A stretch of DNA of 64,000 nt from Gammaproteobacteria bacterium (GTDB lineage Bacteria > Pseudomonadota > Gammaproteobacteria > DSM-16500), in NCBI GenBank assembly GCA_013287235.1, contig JABDEF010000001.1:23134-87133 (forward strand). The letters run 5' to 3'. Position 1 is the first letter of the stretch; each line of letters opens with the position of its first letter. Under the pieces are notes generated by a model. The model worked only from the letters and a program-made list of their open reading frames with translations. It ran no database searches and was not told where the DNA came from. Shown here one piece after another: positions 42,549 to 52,072 of this stretch. The position numbers and the translations under genes are program-made.

Positions 42549-43643
42549 ATGGAATTGGCCTTCAAAATCATTTTGCAAGGATTTGGTGCCTATTTGATAG
42601 GCACGGTGATCTTTGATTTCGTTCATTTTGCCCTCCATGCCTTCGCAAAATCGCAAATCAGATGTCTCAAAATGCTCGCAAATATGCATATGATTCATCA
42701 TCGTTTTTTTCGTCCTTCCTTGAAAATTAATATATCCTTAATTAAAAAAAACTTCTTCACCCATGTGTTAATCGAATATTCCGTGCATATCTGTAGTATC
42801 TTACTTTGCCTTCTCTTTTTTCATCCATTGGCAGTATTAGGTGCGTTACTTTTTGAAACAGGGATTTTTTTGGGTGTTTGCTATCAACGTGGATTAGATC
42901 TCCACCATCGATCATTAACACAGTTGAATGCCCCGCGCGGTGGTATTTTCGTTAACAGAGACTATCATGCACTCCACCATATTTATCCACATCGCTACTA
43001 CAGCTCTATTATTAAAATATTAGATTATCTCCTTGGTACAGGCACTCAACTCAAAGGAAAACGCATCAGCATGACGGGTGCGCGTGGGGCACTTGGACGA
43101 CATATGAAAATCTTACTAGAAAAAGAAGGCGCCCAAGTCACCACCTTTCAATTCGGAAAAGATTACACATACGAGAATTACGATCAACTCAAAACATCCC
43201 TGATGAATACGGATATTTTATTTCTCTGTCACGGATCAAAATATGAAAATGCGATGCAAGCAAATTGCGAATCCTTTGTTCGAATCATTGAATTATTTAA
43301 GTCTCTCCGAAAACGCGAACTCACTCCCCTTGAAATTTGGGGTGTAGGATCTGAAATTGAAGCACACCCTTCATTTGGTATTCAAAAATTAAAAATATAT
43401 TCAGATTCTAAGCGATGCTTTGCAAAACATGCGCATCAATATTTTCATGATCGTGAAATTCAATATCGACATCTGGTACATTCGGCTTTTATGTCTCCGA
43501 TGGGGCCCGGTTTAATGAGCGCCCGCTTTGCGGCGAAGGTCACGCTTTTTTTCATCAAACGTGGCTTCAAATATATCCCCGTGACGTATACAGGGATTGC
43601 CTTTGTGAATTATTTTCGTCATTTTTTAAAATATCCCGGATAA
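42549..43643 (+). CDS. fused sterol desaturase/fatty-acid hydroxylase and SDR-type protein
   Basis: 364 residues. The N-terminal half has membrane helices and the diiron His boxes HFALH, HMIHH, DLHHRS and HALHH of fatty acid hydroxylases. From residue 177 a Rossmann domain follows: RISMTGARGALGRH (cofactor loop) and YSDSKRCF with the Tyr-x3-Lys pair of short-chain dehydrogenases. Combined enzymes of this layout are annotated in other bacteria as bifunctional desaturase/dehydrogenase. It may modify a lipid or sterol; the substrate is unknown. No strong ribosome site. Confidence 0.82.
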   Translation: MELAFKIILQGFGAYLIGTVIFDFVHFALHAFAKSQIRCLKMLANMHMIHHRFFRPSLKINISLIKKNFFTHVLIEYSVHICSILLCLLFFHPLAVLGALLFETGIFLGVCYQRGLDLHHRSLTQLNAPRGGIFVNRDYHALHHIYPHRYYSSIIKILDYLLGTGTQLKGKRISMTGARGALGRHMKILLEKEGAQVTTFQFGKDYTYENYDQLKTSLMNTDILFLCHGSKYENAMQANCESFVRIIELFKSLRKRELTPLEIWGVGSEIEAHPSFGIQKLKIYSDSKRCFAKHAHQYFHDREIQYRHLVHSAFMSPMGPGLMSARFAAKVTLFFIKRGFKYIPVTYTGIAFVNYFRHFLKYPG

Positions 43644-43673
43644 ACAAAAACCGTTTTCCGGGATCAAAGTATA

Positions 43674-44225
43674 TTAATATGGACGCACAATGACTTTTGT
43701 ACCGATGTTTGCAAAGTCATTCCTTAACCAGTCAGAATCTGACACATCCATTCTGACGCACCCATGGCTGATATTTGCATCTGCGAGTTCATATGAACCA
43801 TGTAGCGCTTCTCCACCATGAAAATACATGCAGTTTGGCATCGGTGCACCGCCTCTTCCGACAGGAAAGATTTTTGATTTACAACTTGGCTCACCTAATG
43901 AATAAATACGAAATGTTCCCGACGATGTCTTACAAGCTCTATGGATATCTGGACAATAGCTTGCACCTGATGTCGCGATTCCTCCGCGTACTAAATTTCC
44001 ATCTGAACCATAAGCACCCCATGCGTGTAGATTGGGGTCTACCAACACTGTTTTTTCACTTGTTGTAATATGCTCTGGCATGCGTGCTTGATAGTCTGCC
44101 GATACGATGGGTTCATGGTGATGATATCCTGATGGTTCTTCTTGACCCATCGTTGAACAAGAAGATAACATGATTGAGATGAAGCAGTATATGAATGAAG
44201 CAAAAATGATATAAATCCTACACAT
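43674..44225 (-). CDS. L,D-transpeptidase (YkuD family) lipoprotein
   Basis: 183 residues with AAGGAG upstream. A lipobox LSSC after the N-terminal hydrophobic segment predicts a lipid-anchored envelope protein. The catalytic domain has GEALHGSYEL and the YkuD signature SHGCVRMDVSDSDWL, whose Cys is the nucleophile. It crosslinks or anchors peptidoglycan. A short domain with TVLVDPNLHAWGAYGSDG opens the fold. Convergent with the fused desaturase gene. Confidence 0.92.
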   Translation of the reverse strand: MCRIYIIFASFIYCFISIMLSSCSTMGQEEPSGYHHHEPIVSADYQARMPEHITTSEKTVLVDPNLHAWGAYGSDGNLVRGGIATSGASYCPDIHRACKTSSGTFRIYSLGEPSCKSKIFPVGRGGAPMPNCMYFHGGEALHGSYELADANISHGCVRMDVSDSDWLRNDFANIGTKVIVRPY

Positions 44226-44441
44226 GGCAAGTACTCCTTTTTCTTCTTATACATGTTAATTATAACGCAAAAGGATAATTTTTTATTCAAATCAATGACT
44301 TTTTTTGTCACTAATTGTTCATATAAAAATATAATGCCTATTTAATAGTCTTAAAAATTTATCTTAAAATGATGGGATTTTTTTTATACATTTGATAAAA
44401 TACAAGATCTATTTTCATAAGTTGTTAACAAGGAAGTTATT

Positions 44442-45578
44442 ATGTGCCAATCACGATCCCTAATAGAACTTTTAAAAAACGAGTTTAAGGATGTCACGTT
44501 AGAAAAAAATTGTAAAAATAATGCCAGAAAAGCACTACAGCAAGGCATGGCGACGCGCATATTTGATAAATTCCCCGACATTATCTCACCCGATGACCTC
44601 AAAATATTTATAGAAGAATGCAAAAACCTTTTAACAGACATCGATTCTGAATCTATCGTTGAAAAAGATAACAAATTTATCTTCACCGAAGAGGATGATA
44701 AAAATCGTATGTTCGAATGGCAAATGCGCATCATAGAAAAAGGTGCGGCAGAATTATTAGACCAAAAAGCGGATGTTAAATTTGAATTTTTGACTCTTCT
44801 TGGATTAAAAAATTTTAAAATAGCACCAAATGAAATTTTGTGTTCTTATGTGGGTATTATTAATCAATATATTGCGCATAGTTTTGAAAAACATTCTAAT
44901 CATCTCATTAAAAGCAATGCACATGTATACAATATGATTTTTTACTATGTGAACAAACACTATGGCAATTGGACTCGACTTTGGTTAAGTATTTTCGAAA
45001 AAATTCATGAAATCATCCCTTCAGATGATTTACAACAGTATCTCAAAACTTTGCAAAGCATCAGTATAAAATTAAATTCCAAAAAATATCTGAGTGAAAA
45101 AGAAAAAAATGAAATCTATGTATTACAAAAAAAAATCATCAATTCAGCGATGTCCAATGCATTGGATGAAGAAGGGCATAATAATCGTGAATTTATCAAG
45201 ATGCTTGGCTTGAAAGATTGTAAAATCCTCCCGAGGGAGTTAATCACCATCTATGTCAGCGCAATCAATAATTATTTGATACGAATTGCAGAATTATTTC
45301 CAGAAAATAAAACGTCCCATTCTCCTGTTTTTGACTATATTAATAAACATTATACATTGTGGATAGAAGACGAATTACCTCACGCGGGATATGTACTTGT
45401 GACATCTAAAACCAATGATCCTTTAAACTGGACAATGAAAAACCCCTCACCTGGTATATTATTAGTTCTCGCTGCGATCACAACAGCCAGCGCAGGTTAC
45501 ATGTTTTTTAAAGGGATGAAAGAGGAAAAGAAACCGCTTGATTTTAAGTATGACAATAAATTAACGGTATCGATTTAG
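44442..45578 (+). CDS. unrecognised two-repeat protein with a C-terminal membrane segment
   Basis: 378 residues. Two diverged units of about 150 residues: FLTLLGLKNFKIAPNEILCSYVGIINQYI with VNKHYGNW, then FIKMLGLKDCKILPRELITIYVSAINNYL with INKHYTLW. A hydrophobic segment near the end (GILLVLAAITTASAGYMFF) could anchor it, leaving a short charged tail. AAGGAAG lies before the ATG. DPLNW occurs near the end here and in the ankyrin protein at 55105. No function can be assigned. The layout suits a host-membrane effector, but that is inference. Confidence 0.72.
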   Translation: MCQSRSLIELLKNEFKDVTLEKNCKNNARKALQQGMATRIFDKFPDIISPDDLKIFIEECKNLLTDIDSESIVEKDNKFIFTEEDDKNRMFEWQMRIIEKGAAELLDQKADVKFEFLTLLGLKNFKIAPNEILCSYVGIINQYIAHSFEKHSNHLIKSNAHVYNMIFYYVNKHYGNWTRLWLSIFEKIHEIIPSDDLQQYLKTLQSISIKLNSKKYLSEKEKNEIYVLQKKIINSAMSNALDEEGHNNREFIKMLGLKDCKILPRELITIYVSAINNYLIRIAELFPENKTSHSPVFDYINKHYTLWIEDELPHAGYVLVTSKTNDPLNWTMKNPSPGILLVLAAITTASAGYMFFKGMKEEKKPLDFKYDNKLTVSI

Positions 45579-46867
45579 GGATGAGTTGGGGTCAGGCCTG
45601 ACCCCAACTCGTCCCCAATCCGCCTTTTAAGCGGCTGATGATAAGTCTCTTTTATGAAGGTAGAAGCAACAATCGCAAGAAAAACGCCTGCCATCGAATA
45701 GAAAGCAGGTGCACTAGGAAAATTCGTCCAATGGACTAGCGTCATTGCAACCAATGGCGCAGTGCCTCCAAAAATTGCAAAAGTGATGCTATACGCAATC
45801 GAAACACCGGAGTTGCGAATATCCGTCGGAAATATCTCCACTAAAATGGGAAAAACAATGGCGACCATGGCAAGAAGAAAAGCAAACAATATTTCTCCTA
45901 TTAAAGCATAAATAAATATATGCTGTGATAACAGCCAAAAAATAGGTAACACTGAAATAATAATGCCCATTGCACCCGTTAAAAATATTTTTTTTCTTCC
46001 GAATCGATCGGATAACAAGCCAAAAAATGGAATAAAACCCACAAAACAGATAAGACTTAACACGTTGATCAACATGGCTTCCTTTAGAGAAAAACCGATT
46101 TGTGTCAAATAAGTCGTAAAATATGCTATCAAAAAATATTCATTCAGCGCCGTTGAAGTCATAATACCGATGCCTAAGATTAATAATGTAGGATATTTTA
46201 AAAAAACTAATTTTAACGGTATGTGATCTCTCTTTTTCGGCAGAGGCAAGTGCGTATTTTCTATAATGCGTAAACGCAAGATGAGTCCTATGATCCCCCA
46301 AGGAACGGCTAATAAAAATGGTAATCTCCATGCCCAGTTCGAGAGTATGCTGGAAGGAATAAAGGAAACTGCGCATTCTGCCACAATTGCGCCTAATAAT
46401 AGTCCTACATAAGCGGTTGCAATGACAGAACTGCCAGCTAAACCTCTGTGTTTATCTGAAGCATGTTCAACTAAAAATGACGCTGCCGTACCGATTTCTC
46501 CAGCGACTGCAAATCCTTGAATAAAACGAATCATCATTAATAAAATCGGTGCCCAAATACCAATAGTTTGATACGTGGGAAGAACACCAATAAACAGCAT
46601 AGCCAATGTCATTAAAGAGATAGAGACAATTAAAGCAAATTTTCGACCGTATAAATCACCGATATGTCCCAAAAATATCGCACCCAGGGGTCGGACAAAA
46701 AAACCGAGCGCAAACACCGCATAGGTCAAGATTAATGAAACCGTATGATCCTGCGCGGGAAAAAATAAAGGTGCTAAAATAGAAGCAAAATAAGCGTACA
46801 ATAAAAAATCATACCACTCTAAGGCACTACCGATGAGCCCAGCTAATAGAATTGTTTTTTTAATCAT
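45575..46867 (-). CDS. MFS metabolite:proton symporter (MHS/ProP-like)
   Basis: 430 residues with 12 membrane segments. The metabolite:H+ symporter signatures are visible: GSALEWYDFLLYAYFAS at the start, GHIGDLYGRKFAL between helices 2 and 3, and RFIQGFAVAGEIGTAASFLVEH. Relatives move proline/betaine, citrate, shikimate or other acids with protons. Its last ten codons (GLTPTHP) lie in a palindrome, and its stop overlaps that of the convergent gene by three bases. Confidence 0.92.
   Translation of the reverse strand: MIKKTILLAGLIGSALEWYDFLLYAYFASILAPLFFPAQDHTVSLILTYAVFALGFFVRPLGAIFLGHIGDLYGRKFALIVSISLMTLAMLFIGVLPTYQTIGIWAPILLMMIRFIQGFAVAGEIGTAASFLVEHASDKHRGLAGSSVIATAYVGLLLGAIVAECAVSFIPSSILSNWAWRLPFLLAVPWGIIGLILRLRIIENTHLPLPKKRDHIPLKLVFLKYPTLLILGIGIMTSTALNEYFLIAYFTTYLTQIGFSLKEAMLINVLSLICFVGFIPFFGLLSDRFGRKKIFLTGAMGIIISVLPIFWLLSQHIFIYALIGEILFAFLLAMVAIVFPILVEIFPTDIRNSGVSIAYSITFAIFGGTAPLVAMTLVHWTNFPSAPAFYSMAGVFLAIVASTFIKETYHQPLKRRIGDELGSGLTPTHP
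45583..45610. terminator. 28-base perfect palindrome between convergent genes
   Basis: gagttggggtcaggcctgaccccaactc is fully self-complementary, lies at the meeting point of the two convergent genes at 44442 and 46867 and could terminate both, though no T-run follows. Confidence 0.65.
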
Positions 46868-46993
46868 AGCCGGCCATTATACACAGGGGATGAATAAAGT
46901 CACCCATCAATTTAGGCCCTGAACTGCGCGCGCTTTTTTAAAATTCATACGAGGGTTAAGACCTGAAATCCTGACCATTTTTAAAATTAAAGG
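46868..46993. other. gap before the nested repeat
   Basis: 126 bases upstream of the MFS gene; no gene or clear promoter recognised. Confidence 0.4.
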
Positions 46994-47325
46994 TATCTGT
47001 TCAGCGGTTGCCACTGAACTAATCGTGCCCGTGAGCGTGCCCGTGCCCGCGTGCGTTTTTTCTAGGGCGTGTCGTCAATTATTTATTAAGCAGACTCAAT
47101 ACATATGATGCATATCTACACTAAAACGTCGTCCCGCGACTTGTTCGCGGGATCCAGGGGAGCTTGTAACTGCTATCGCTGCGACTGGATCCTGCGGTCA
47201 AGCCGCAGGACGAGAGAAATGGGAAATTTAAGCCATTTAATTGACGACACACCCTAGAAAAGACGCACGCGAGCACGGGCACGCTCACGGGCACGATTAG
47301 TTCAGTGGCAACCGCTGAACAGATA
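46994..47325. repeat. nested palindromic elements (three levels)
   Basis: Outermost arms tatctgttcagcggttgcc... (46994) and its complement ending at 47325. Next, the atcgtgcccg palindrome known from 16441 (47022-47060 and 47260-47297). In its loop sits an element with 20-base ends tctagggcgtgtcgtcaatt/aattgacgacacaccctaga (47061-47258) flanked by CTAG, the target of IS5-type elements. Its centre holds gtcgtcccgcg/cgcgggatcc-type repeats. Confidence 0.9.
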
Positions 47326-47341
47326 CAAATTAAATTTATAT

Positions 47342-47462
47342 TATACCTCGCGCGGACATATTTTGCGGTTTTTAACATCCCACACGCAGTCCATCTTCGA
47401 ACAAATCAATCTGAACTACGTCTGGGTGCTAAAAATCGCAAAATATGCCCGCGCGAGGTATA
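47342..47462. mobile_element. MITE with tatacctcgcgcgg ends, copy 1
   Basis: 121 bases. Terminal inverted repeats tatacctcgcgcggacatattttgcg and matching cgcaaaatatgcccgcgcgaggtata flank a divergent core, with TA at both ends. No ORF. Copy 2 is at 48165. Confidence 0.9.
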
Positions 47463-47479
47463 AACAATAGGTTGATCGA

Positions 47480-47995
47480 CTATTTCGAATGGAAAGTATT
47501 TACTTTCAAAAATTTTTCCGCTTGCTCACGCATGACTTCACAGACATGCGGGTAAAATAAAGCAAATCCGTGAAAAATAGGCAAAGCAAGATAAAATAAC
47601 GTCATATCTGTCAAAGCAACGACAGTTGCGGTACGTAATCCCGATAAAGAATAAAATCCTGTTTCATTTAAACCAATGGCATCAAAATTGGCTGCACACA
47701 ATTCGGCAACAGATATCACCACATTATTCGGTTGTCGTACTCGGACATCTGCCGTACCACTTGTAATCAAATAAAAACTGTCTACCGAATCACCTTCCGT
47801 CACAATGGTTTCACCTTTTTTAATTTTTTTCTCAATGAGCAATGTGGCCAGCACTTCCGCTTCGTGGTCTTCTAATTTTGAAAAACAAGTTTGATTTTTG
47901 ATTAACATTTTTTTACGGTTTAATGCTTTCATGATACGAGGAAGTTCGAAAAATTGCTCTTTTCCTTCGATACTTTCTAATGCCATTTTTTTCAT
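47480..47995 (-). CDS. stand-alone cyclic-nucleotide-binding (Crp-like) domain protein
   Basis: 171 residues with AAGGA before the ATG. KKGETIVTEGDSVDSFYLITSGTADVRV is a cNMP-binding beta-roll, and FDAIGLNETGFYS occupies the phosphate cassette region but lacks the usual GE...RxA ligand motif, so binding is uncertain. No helix-turn-helix follows; the tail VCEVMREQAEKFLK is helical. It may be a regulatory subunit or scaffold. It sits between two copies of the tatacctcgc MITE. Confidence 0.8.
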   Translation of the reverse strand: MKKMALESIEGKEQFFELPRIMKALNRKKMLIKNQTCFSKLEDHEAEVLATLLIEKKIKKGETIVTEGDSVDSFYLITSGTADVRVRQPNNVVISVAELCAANFDAIGLNETGFYSLSGLRTATVVALTDMTLFYLALPIFHGFALFYPHVCEVMREQAEKFLKVNTFHSK

Positions 47996-48164
47996 AAGAA
48001 AAATCCTTCTTATGATATACCTTAGCTCGCCATATCTTCATTATAAGGCATCATTTTAAAAAAATGGTTTATAATTTTTATTTTGAATATATTTGTTACA
48101 GAAATAAAATAAAAGATCATCTAGTACTCTGTGTTATTTGCACATATAATGCTATTTTTGTATC

Positions 48165-48329
48165 TATACCTCGCGCGGGCATATTTTGCGGTTTTTAGCG
48201 CCCAGACGTAGTTCATATTGATTCGCTCGAAACACGGCGCTATGTTATTCATATGCAAGTGTTTTGAACGAATCAAGATGGACTGCGTATGGGATGTTAA
48301 AAACCGCAAAATATGCTCGTGCGAGGTAT
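48165..48329. mobile_element. MITE with tatacctcgcgcgg ends, copy 2
   Basis: 165 bases. Ends tatacctcgcgcgggcatattttgcggttttt and aaaaaccgcaaaatatgctcgtgcgaggtata; the ends match copy 1 closely while the core is longer. It lies upstream of the aminopeptidase gene and supplies a false in-frame N-terminal extension. Confidence 0.9.
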
Positions 48330-48398
48330 ATTCATTCTGTCGCCCCGTGTAAAAGCATCACGGGACGACGCCTGTTTTTTTTACTTTATGGAGTTTTT

Positions 48399-49598
48399 AT
48401 GTTTAGGAAAAGCATCAAACTTGCTACATTACCCCTGTTTTTATTCAGTACGCTTGCGTTTGCTGGAAAAGAGCATAGGATCGTAGCACCCCATTGTCTC
48501 ACGCAAAATACCGCGATTCATTACAAAAATCTTGCTTCTCATTCGGAATTACATTTTTTTTCTATCGATGAAAGTGACATTCCATTATTGATTGAGAAAA
48601 AGCATTTGCAACACACCCGTTGCGGTGGATTTATGGATGTGACTGACGCATGGAATCGTTCAAAAGAGAAAATGGATCCCAATACATTCTTAAATCAATA
48701 TGAAAATAAAACAACGCCACATCTAAAAACAACTTACACCATTCGCTATCCCCATGAAGTGAAGGAATTATCGTTAGCAATCAATCCTCTTGAAATATGG
48801 AATCAATTAACCTATTTCTCTGGTTTTCTCGATCGTTATGCGAATTCTGATACCGGTGTAAAAGCCGCTAATGATTTGAAAAGCATCGTTGAAACAATGG
48901 CTAAAACATACGGTCATACAGACGATGTCAGCGCCTTTCTCATTCCAACAGGTTCCTTTTATCAACAACCTTCTGTTGTTGCAAAATTCGGTAATGCTGA
49001 TGAACCCGGTATTGTAGTCGGCGCGCATATGGATACGCTCCACGGCAGTACGTTCAATCACAAACCAGGCGCAGATGATGATGGTTCTGGCACAACTGTT
49101 GTGTTAGAAGTTGCACGTACGTTACTTGCGAGTGGTTATCATTTCAAAAAACCGATTTATTTTATTTGGTATGCTGCCGAAGAAGAAGGTTTGGTTGGAT
49201 CACAATATGTGGTGGATAACTTTATTCAAAAAAATATCCCTGTTTCTGAAGTGATACATTTTGACATGACGGGTTACAGACATGAAAATGATCCCACCAT
49301 TTGGCTTTATGATGATAACACCGATAGTGATTTAACGGGATTTCTTGCAACATTGATTACAACGTATATCGGTGCACCCATTGGTCATGATCGATGCGGC
49401 TATGCATGCAGTGATCACGCCACTTGGACAATGAATGGCTTCAAAGCAGCACTACCTTTTGAAGCATCTTTTTATACCTATAATCCATATATCCATACCT
49501 CTTCGGATACCATGGAGAAATTATCCTTAAATCATATGACAAATTTTGCATTGTTAGGGGTGGCTTTTGCGGTGGAATTAGCGGAACCAGTGAAGTAG
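48399..49598 (+). CDS. secreted M28-family zinc aminopeptidase
   Basis: 399 residues from the ATG at 48399, behind GGAG; earlier in-frame residues come from the MITE. Signal peptide ends LAFAGKEH. M28 catalytic marks: GAHMDT (first metal His and Asp), GADDDGSGTT (bridging Asp), AAEEEGLVGS (catalytic Glu pair), HFDMTGY and a terminal HTSSDTMEKL His. Cys pairs may form disulfides. It resembles the leucine aminopeptidases LapA/LapB of Legionella, exported by type II secretion; that route is inferred. Confidence 0.9.
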   Translation: MFRKSIKLATLPLFLFSTLAFAGKEHRIVAPHCLTQNTAIHYKNLASHSELHFFSIDESDIPLLIEKKHLQHTRCGGFMDVTDAWNRSKEKMDPNTFLNQYENKTTPHLKTTYTIRYPHEVKELSLAINPLEIWNQLTYFSGFLDRYANSDTGVKAANDLKSIVETMAKTYGHTDDVSAFLIPTGSFYQQPSVVAKFGNADEPGIVVGAHMDTLHGSTFNHKPGADDDGSGTTVVLEVARTLLASGYHFKKPIYFIWYAAEEEGLVGSQYVVDNFIQKNIPVSEVIHFDMTGYRHENDPTIWLYDDNTDSDLTGFLATLITTYIGAPIGHDRCGYACSDHATWTMNGFKAALPFEASFYTYNPYIHTSSDTMEKLSLNHMTNFALLGVAFAVELAEPVK

Positions 49599-49612
49599 AC
49601 GCATCCTCATCT

Positions 49613-49640
49613 TGTCATGCCAGCAAAGGCTGGCATGACA
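49613..49640. repeat. tgtcatgccagc palindrome
   Basis: tgtcatgccagc-aaag-gctggcatgaca between convergent genes. Confidence 0.85.
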
Positions 49641-49649
49641 TGCGCTCTT

Positions 49650-51293
49650 TCAAGGGACATTACTCACCAAAATATACTTTTTCGTCTGCGCCAAAGGATA
49701 AAAAGCCAATGCTTTATATTTCAAAGGCATATTTTCATAATCCTTTAAATCCATCAATGCAAAAACTCTTCGATGACTCAACCATTTCGTTTTAAATATG
49801 TCATCATTGATGATCCAATCATGTTGCATTTGATGGCTTAATCCATAAGTAAACAAATGATTAGCATTCACCACATCTATACGTTTTTCCAAATAAAAAG
49901 GGAGATCATAATAATAATGACCCAGTGATATAATTTCATCATCAGGATGCGCTATCTGCTTTAAAACATTGGCAAGAGGAAAAGTCGTTCTGCTATCCAT
50001 TGAAGGAATCGCCGCTATCAATAATACATCTATGATAGCAGCCATCATGCAGGTTGAAAGAATGGCGCATTGAAGATTATTTTTCGAAAAAATATAGTTT
50101 AACGTTGATCCTATAATAATAACAACTATGACTGTCCATAAATAAATATTGGTAAGCGCTGGATTTGCCACTTGAAAATATCGGGTAAAAAATAAAAAAA
50201 CGGGTGAACACACTATTGCGGATAGTAAAAGCAGTCCATATCCTTTTTGAATACCATTAAAATCTTTATTTTTTATTTTTTCTCGTAAATAGTGCGCAAT
50301 CAATATCGCAAGCGGTGGAAAAACAACTAAAATATAAGGTACTAATTTTGCTTTCGATAGGGTAAAGAAAATAAATATTAATAATGCTGAAAAAACAAAA
50401 TAGAATTCTATTTTAAATGCTGAACGATTACGTAAGATCAAATACATCACTTCCGGAAGAAATACAATCCAAGGATAAAAACCCCAACACATCACAGGAA
50501 TATAATACCAAAAAGGCTTTATATGTCCGACTGCGCCACTCTCAAAACGAATCAAATGATGCTCTATGAAATAAAAATATAGGAAAGAAGGATTTTCAAA
50601 AGCCGCCAATAAATGCCATGGCATCACAATCATTAAAAAGAGACTAGAACAGACTATCAATGTTAACCCATTAAACCATTTCCATTGATGATATACCAAA
50701 GACCAAACCATGATGACGATGCCTGGCAGCAGAATACCAATTAAACCTTTCGTTAAAACCGCAAGACCTGAGCTGATTGCAGCACACATAAAATATTGCA
50801 AGCGATGTTTTTCACTTTTCATCCCTAATATAAATGCAAATAGTGTTACTGCAATAAAAACGGTTACCATTAAATCCATGGTATAAAGATGTAAAAGCAC
50901 AAAATATAATACACTTGTGCCTAAAATAAATGCGGCAAAAAATCCTGTGGTTCGATCATAACATTTTCTTGCAGTGACATAGGTCGCCAAACAACCACAT
51001 AATCCCATGAGCGCATTGACACTACGCAAAGACCAGAGATGTATACCAAAAAATTTAAAACACCCGACACCAAACCAATATAATAAAATCGGTTTGTCAA
51101 AAAATTTAATTCCATTGAGATAGGGTGTAATATAATCGTGATTAATGAACATTTCACGCGTGATTTCGGCATAATTTGCCTCATCCGGAACAGATAATGG
51201 GCGAACACCTAGCATGAAAAAAAATAATCCGCCTAAAAGACTAACAAGAATAAGAATATCTATACTCCATGAGTATTTGTTACGAAATAGCAT
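49650..51293 (-). CDS. ArnT-like GT39 glycosyltransferase
   Basis: 547 residues, GGAAG upstream. Family marks: the first periplasmic loop VRPLSVPDEANYAEITREM has the Asp-Glu of the catalytic site; ten or more membrane helices follow, then a soluble C-terminal part. GT39/ArnT enzymes use undecaprenyl- or dolichyl-phosphate-linked sugars to modify lipid A or other periplasmic acceptors, often under PmrA control. There is no arn operon nearby, so the donor and acceptor are unknown. Confidence 0.88.
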   Translation of the reverse strand: MLFRNKYSWSIDILILVSLLGGLFFFMLGVRPLSVPDEANYAEITREMFINHDYITPYLNGIKFFDKPILLYWFGVGCFKFFGIHLWSLRSVNALMGLCGCLATYVTARKCYDRTTGFFAAFILGTSVLYFVLLHLYTMDLMVTVFIAVTLFAFILGMKSEKHRLQYFMCAAISSGLAVLTKGLIGILLPGIVIMVWSLVYHQWKWFNGLTLIVCSSLFLMIVMPWHLLAAFENPSFLYFYFIEHHLIRFESGAVGHIKPFWYYIPVMCWGFYPWIVFLPEVMYLILRNRSAFKIEFYFVFSALLIFIFFTLSKAKLVPYILVVFPPLAILIAHYLREKIKNKDFNGIQKGYGLLLLSAIVCSPVFLFFTRYFQVANPALTNIYLWTVIVVIIIGSTLNYIFSKNNLQCAILSTCMMAAIIDVLLIAAIPSMDSRTTFPLANVLKQIAHPDDEIISLGHYYYDLPFYLEKRIDVVNANHLFTYGLSHQMQHDWIINDDIFKTKWLSHRRVFALMDLKDYENMPLKYKALAFYPLAQTKKYILVSNVP

Positions 51294-51321
51294 AATACTT
51301 CCTTGATTATTAAAAAAAAAC

Positions 51322-51349
51322 TGTCATGCCAGCCTTCGCTGGCATGACA
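51322..51349. repeat. tgtcatgccagc palindrome
   Basis: tgtcatgccagc-cttc-gctggcatgaca in the gap between the TonB and ArnT-like genes. Confidence 0.85.
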
Positions 51350-51384
51350 TGAGCTCTTTTCAATTTTGTGGTAGCAACAAAATA

Positions 51385-52011
51385 TTATCGTGAACCAAAT
51401 ATAATACCAAAAACAATATATTTTGGCTCTTTGAGATATGCATTGACATTTTTCACAGGAGACATATCTTTTGCCGCAAGTATGGCCTCTTGATCTAAGA
51501 CTTCCGCGTGACTGGATTCCACTAGACGCACATCCGTCACCTGACCGTCCGGATGTAGCATAAACCCAATCACAGCAACCCCATGCAAATTAAAATCGGT
51601 CGCAATTTTTGGATAGAGTAAATGTGCGGTTAACGCTTTTCCTAAAAGAATAATCAAAGGTTTTGGAACACCTTTTTCACCGACCAAATGAACGGGCTCT
51701 GTACTTTCTGAAGCACTTCGAGAAAAAGGCTGCGTTAATTCATGCACCGTATTTTCGGTTGCGGGTTTTTGAATACCGTTGGGTGATATGGGAACTTGTT
51801 TTTTAGTGACATTTTTTTGTTTTTCTTGATATTGTACCGAATGACTTTGCTCTTCATGATAAATATAGGAAGGAATCGTTAACGCACGACTTTCCTCTGG
51901 TGGATTTTTGGGTAAAAAAACCGAGAATACGAGAAAAAATATCAATAAATGTATCAACAACGCCAGCCAAAAACTGTTTCTTTGTAACGTTTTTGTGATT
52001 GCATTGGCCAT
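51385..52011 (-). CDS. TonB-family energy transducer
   Basis: 208 residues. An N-terminal anchor helix (FWLALLIHLLIFFLVFSVF) carries the conserved SFW-LALLIH-like stretch; a charged Gln/Lys/Pro/Ser-rich periplasmic linker follows. The C-terminal TonB domain (residues about 125-205) has YPKIATDFNLHGVAVIGFMLHPDG and ESSHAEVLDQEAI. It couples inner-membrane energy to outer-membrane receptors. exbB/exbD are not in the window, and no TonB-dependent receptor is nearby. Confidence 0.88.
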   Translation of the reverse strand: MANAITKTLQRNSFWLALLIHLLIFFLVFSVFLPKNPPEESRALTIPSYIYHEEQSHSVQYQEKQKNVTKKQVPISPNGIQKPATENTVHELTQPFSRSASESTEPVHLVGEKGVPKPLIILLGKALTAHLLYPKIATDFNLHGVAVIGFMLHPDGQVTDVRLVESSHAEVLDQEAILAAKDMSPVKNVNAYLKEPKYIVFGIIFGSR

Positions 52012-52039
52012 GAGGTTGTCCGTTATTGAAAAGAGCTCA

Positions 52040-52072
52040 TGTCATGCCAGCATGCTTTAAGCTGGCATGACA
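52040..52072. repeat. tgtcatgccagc palindrome
   Basis: tgtcatgccagc-atgctttaa-gctggcatgaca between the divergent tonB and recQ genes. Confidence 0.85.

Noticed and set aside
44350..44375. PmrA-like box before the gene at 44442
   Set aside because: Two cttaaa half-sites are present but the spacing is 13 rather than 11 bases and the sixth base does not fit.
47121..47378. ORF across nested repeats (85 aa)
   Set aside because: It translates MITE and repeat sequence only.
48264..48398. N-terminal extension of the M28 peptidase
   Set aside because: The extension lies in the MITE; the signal peptide and GGAG site start at 48399.
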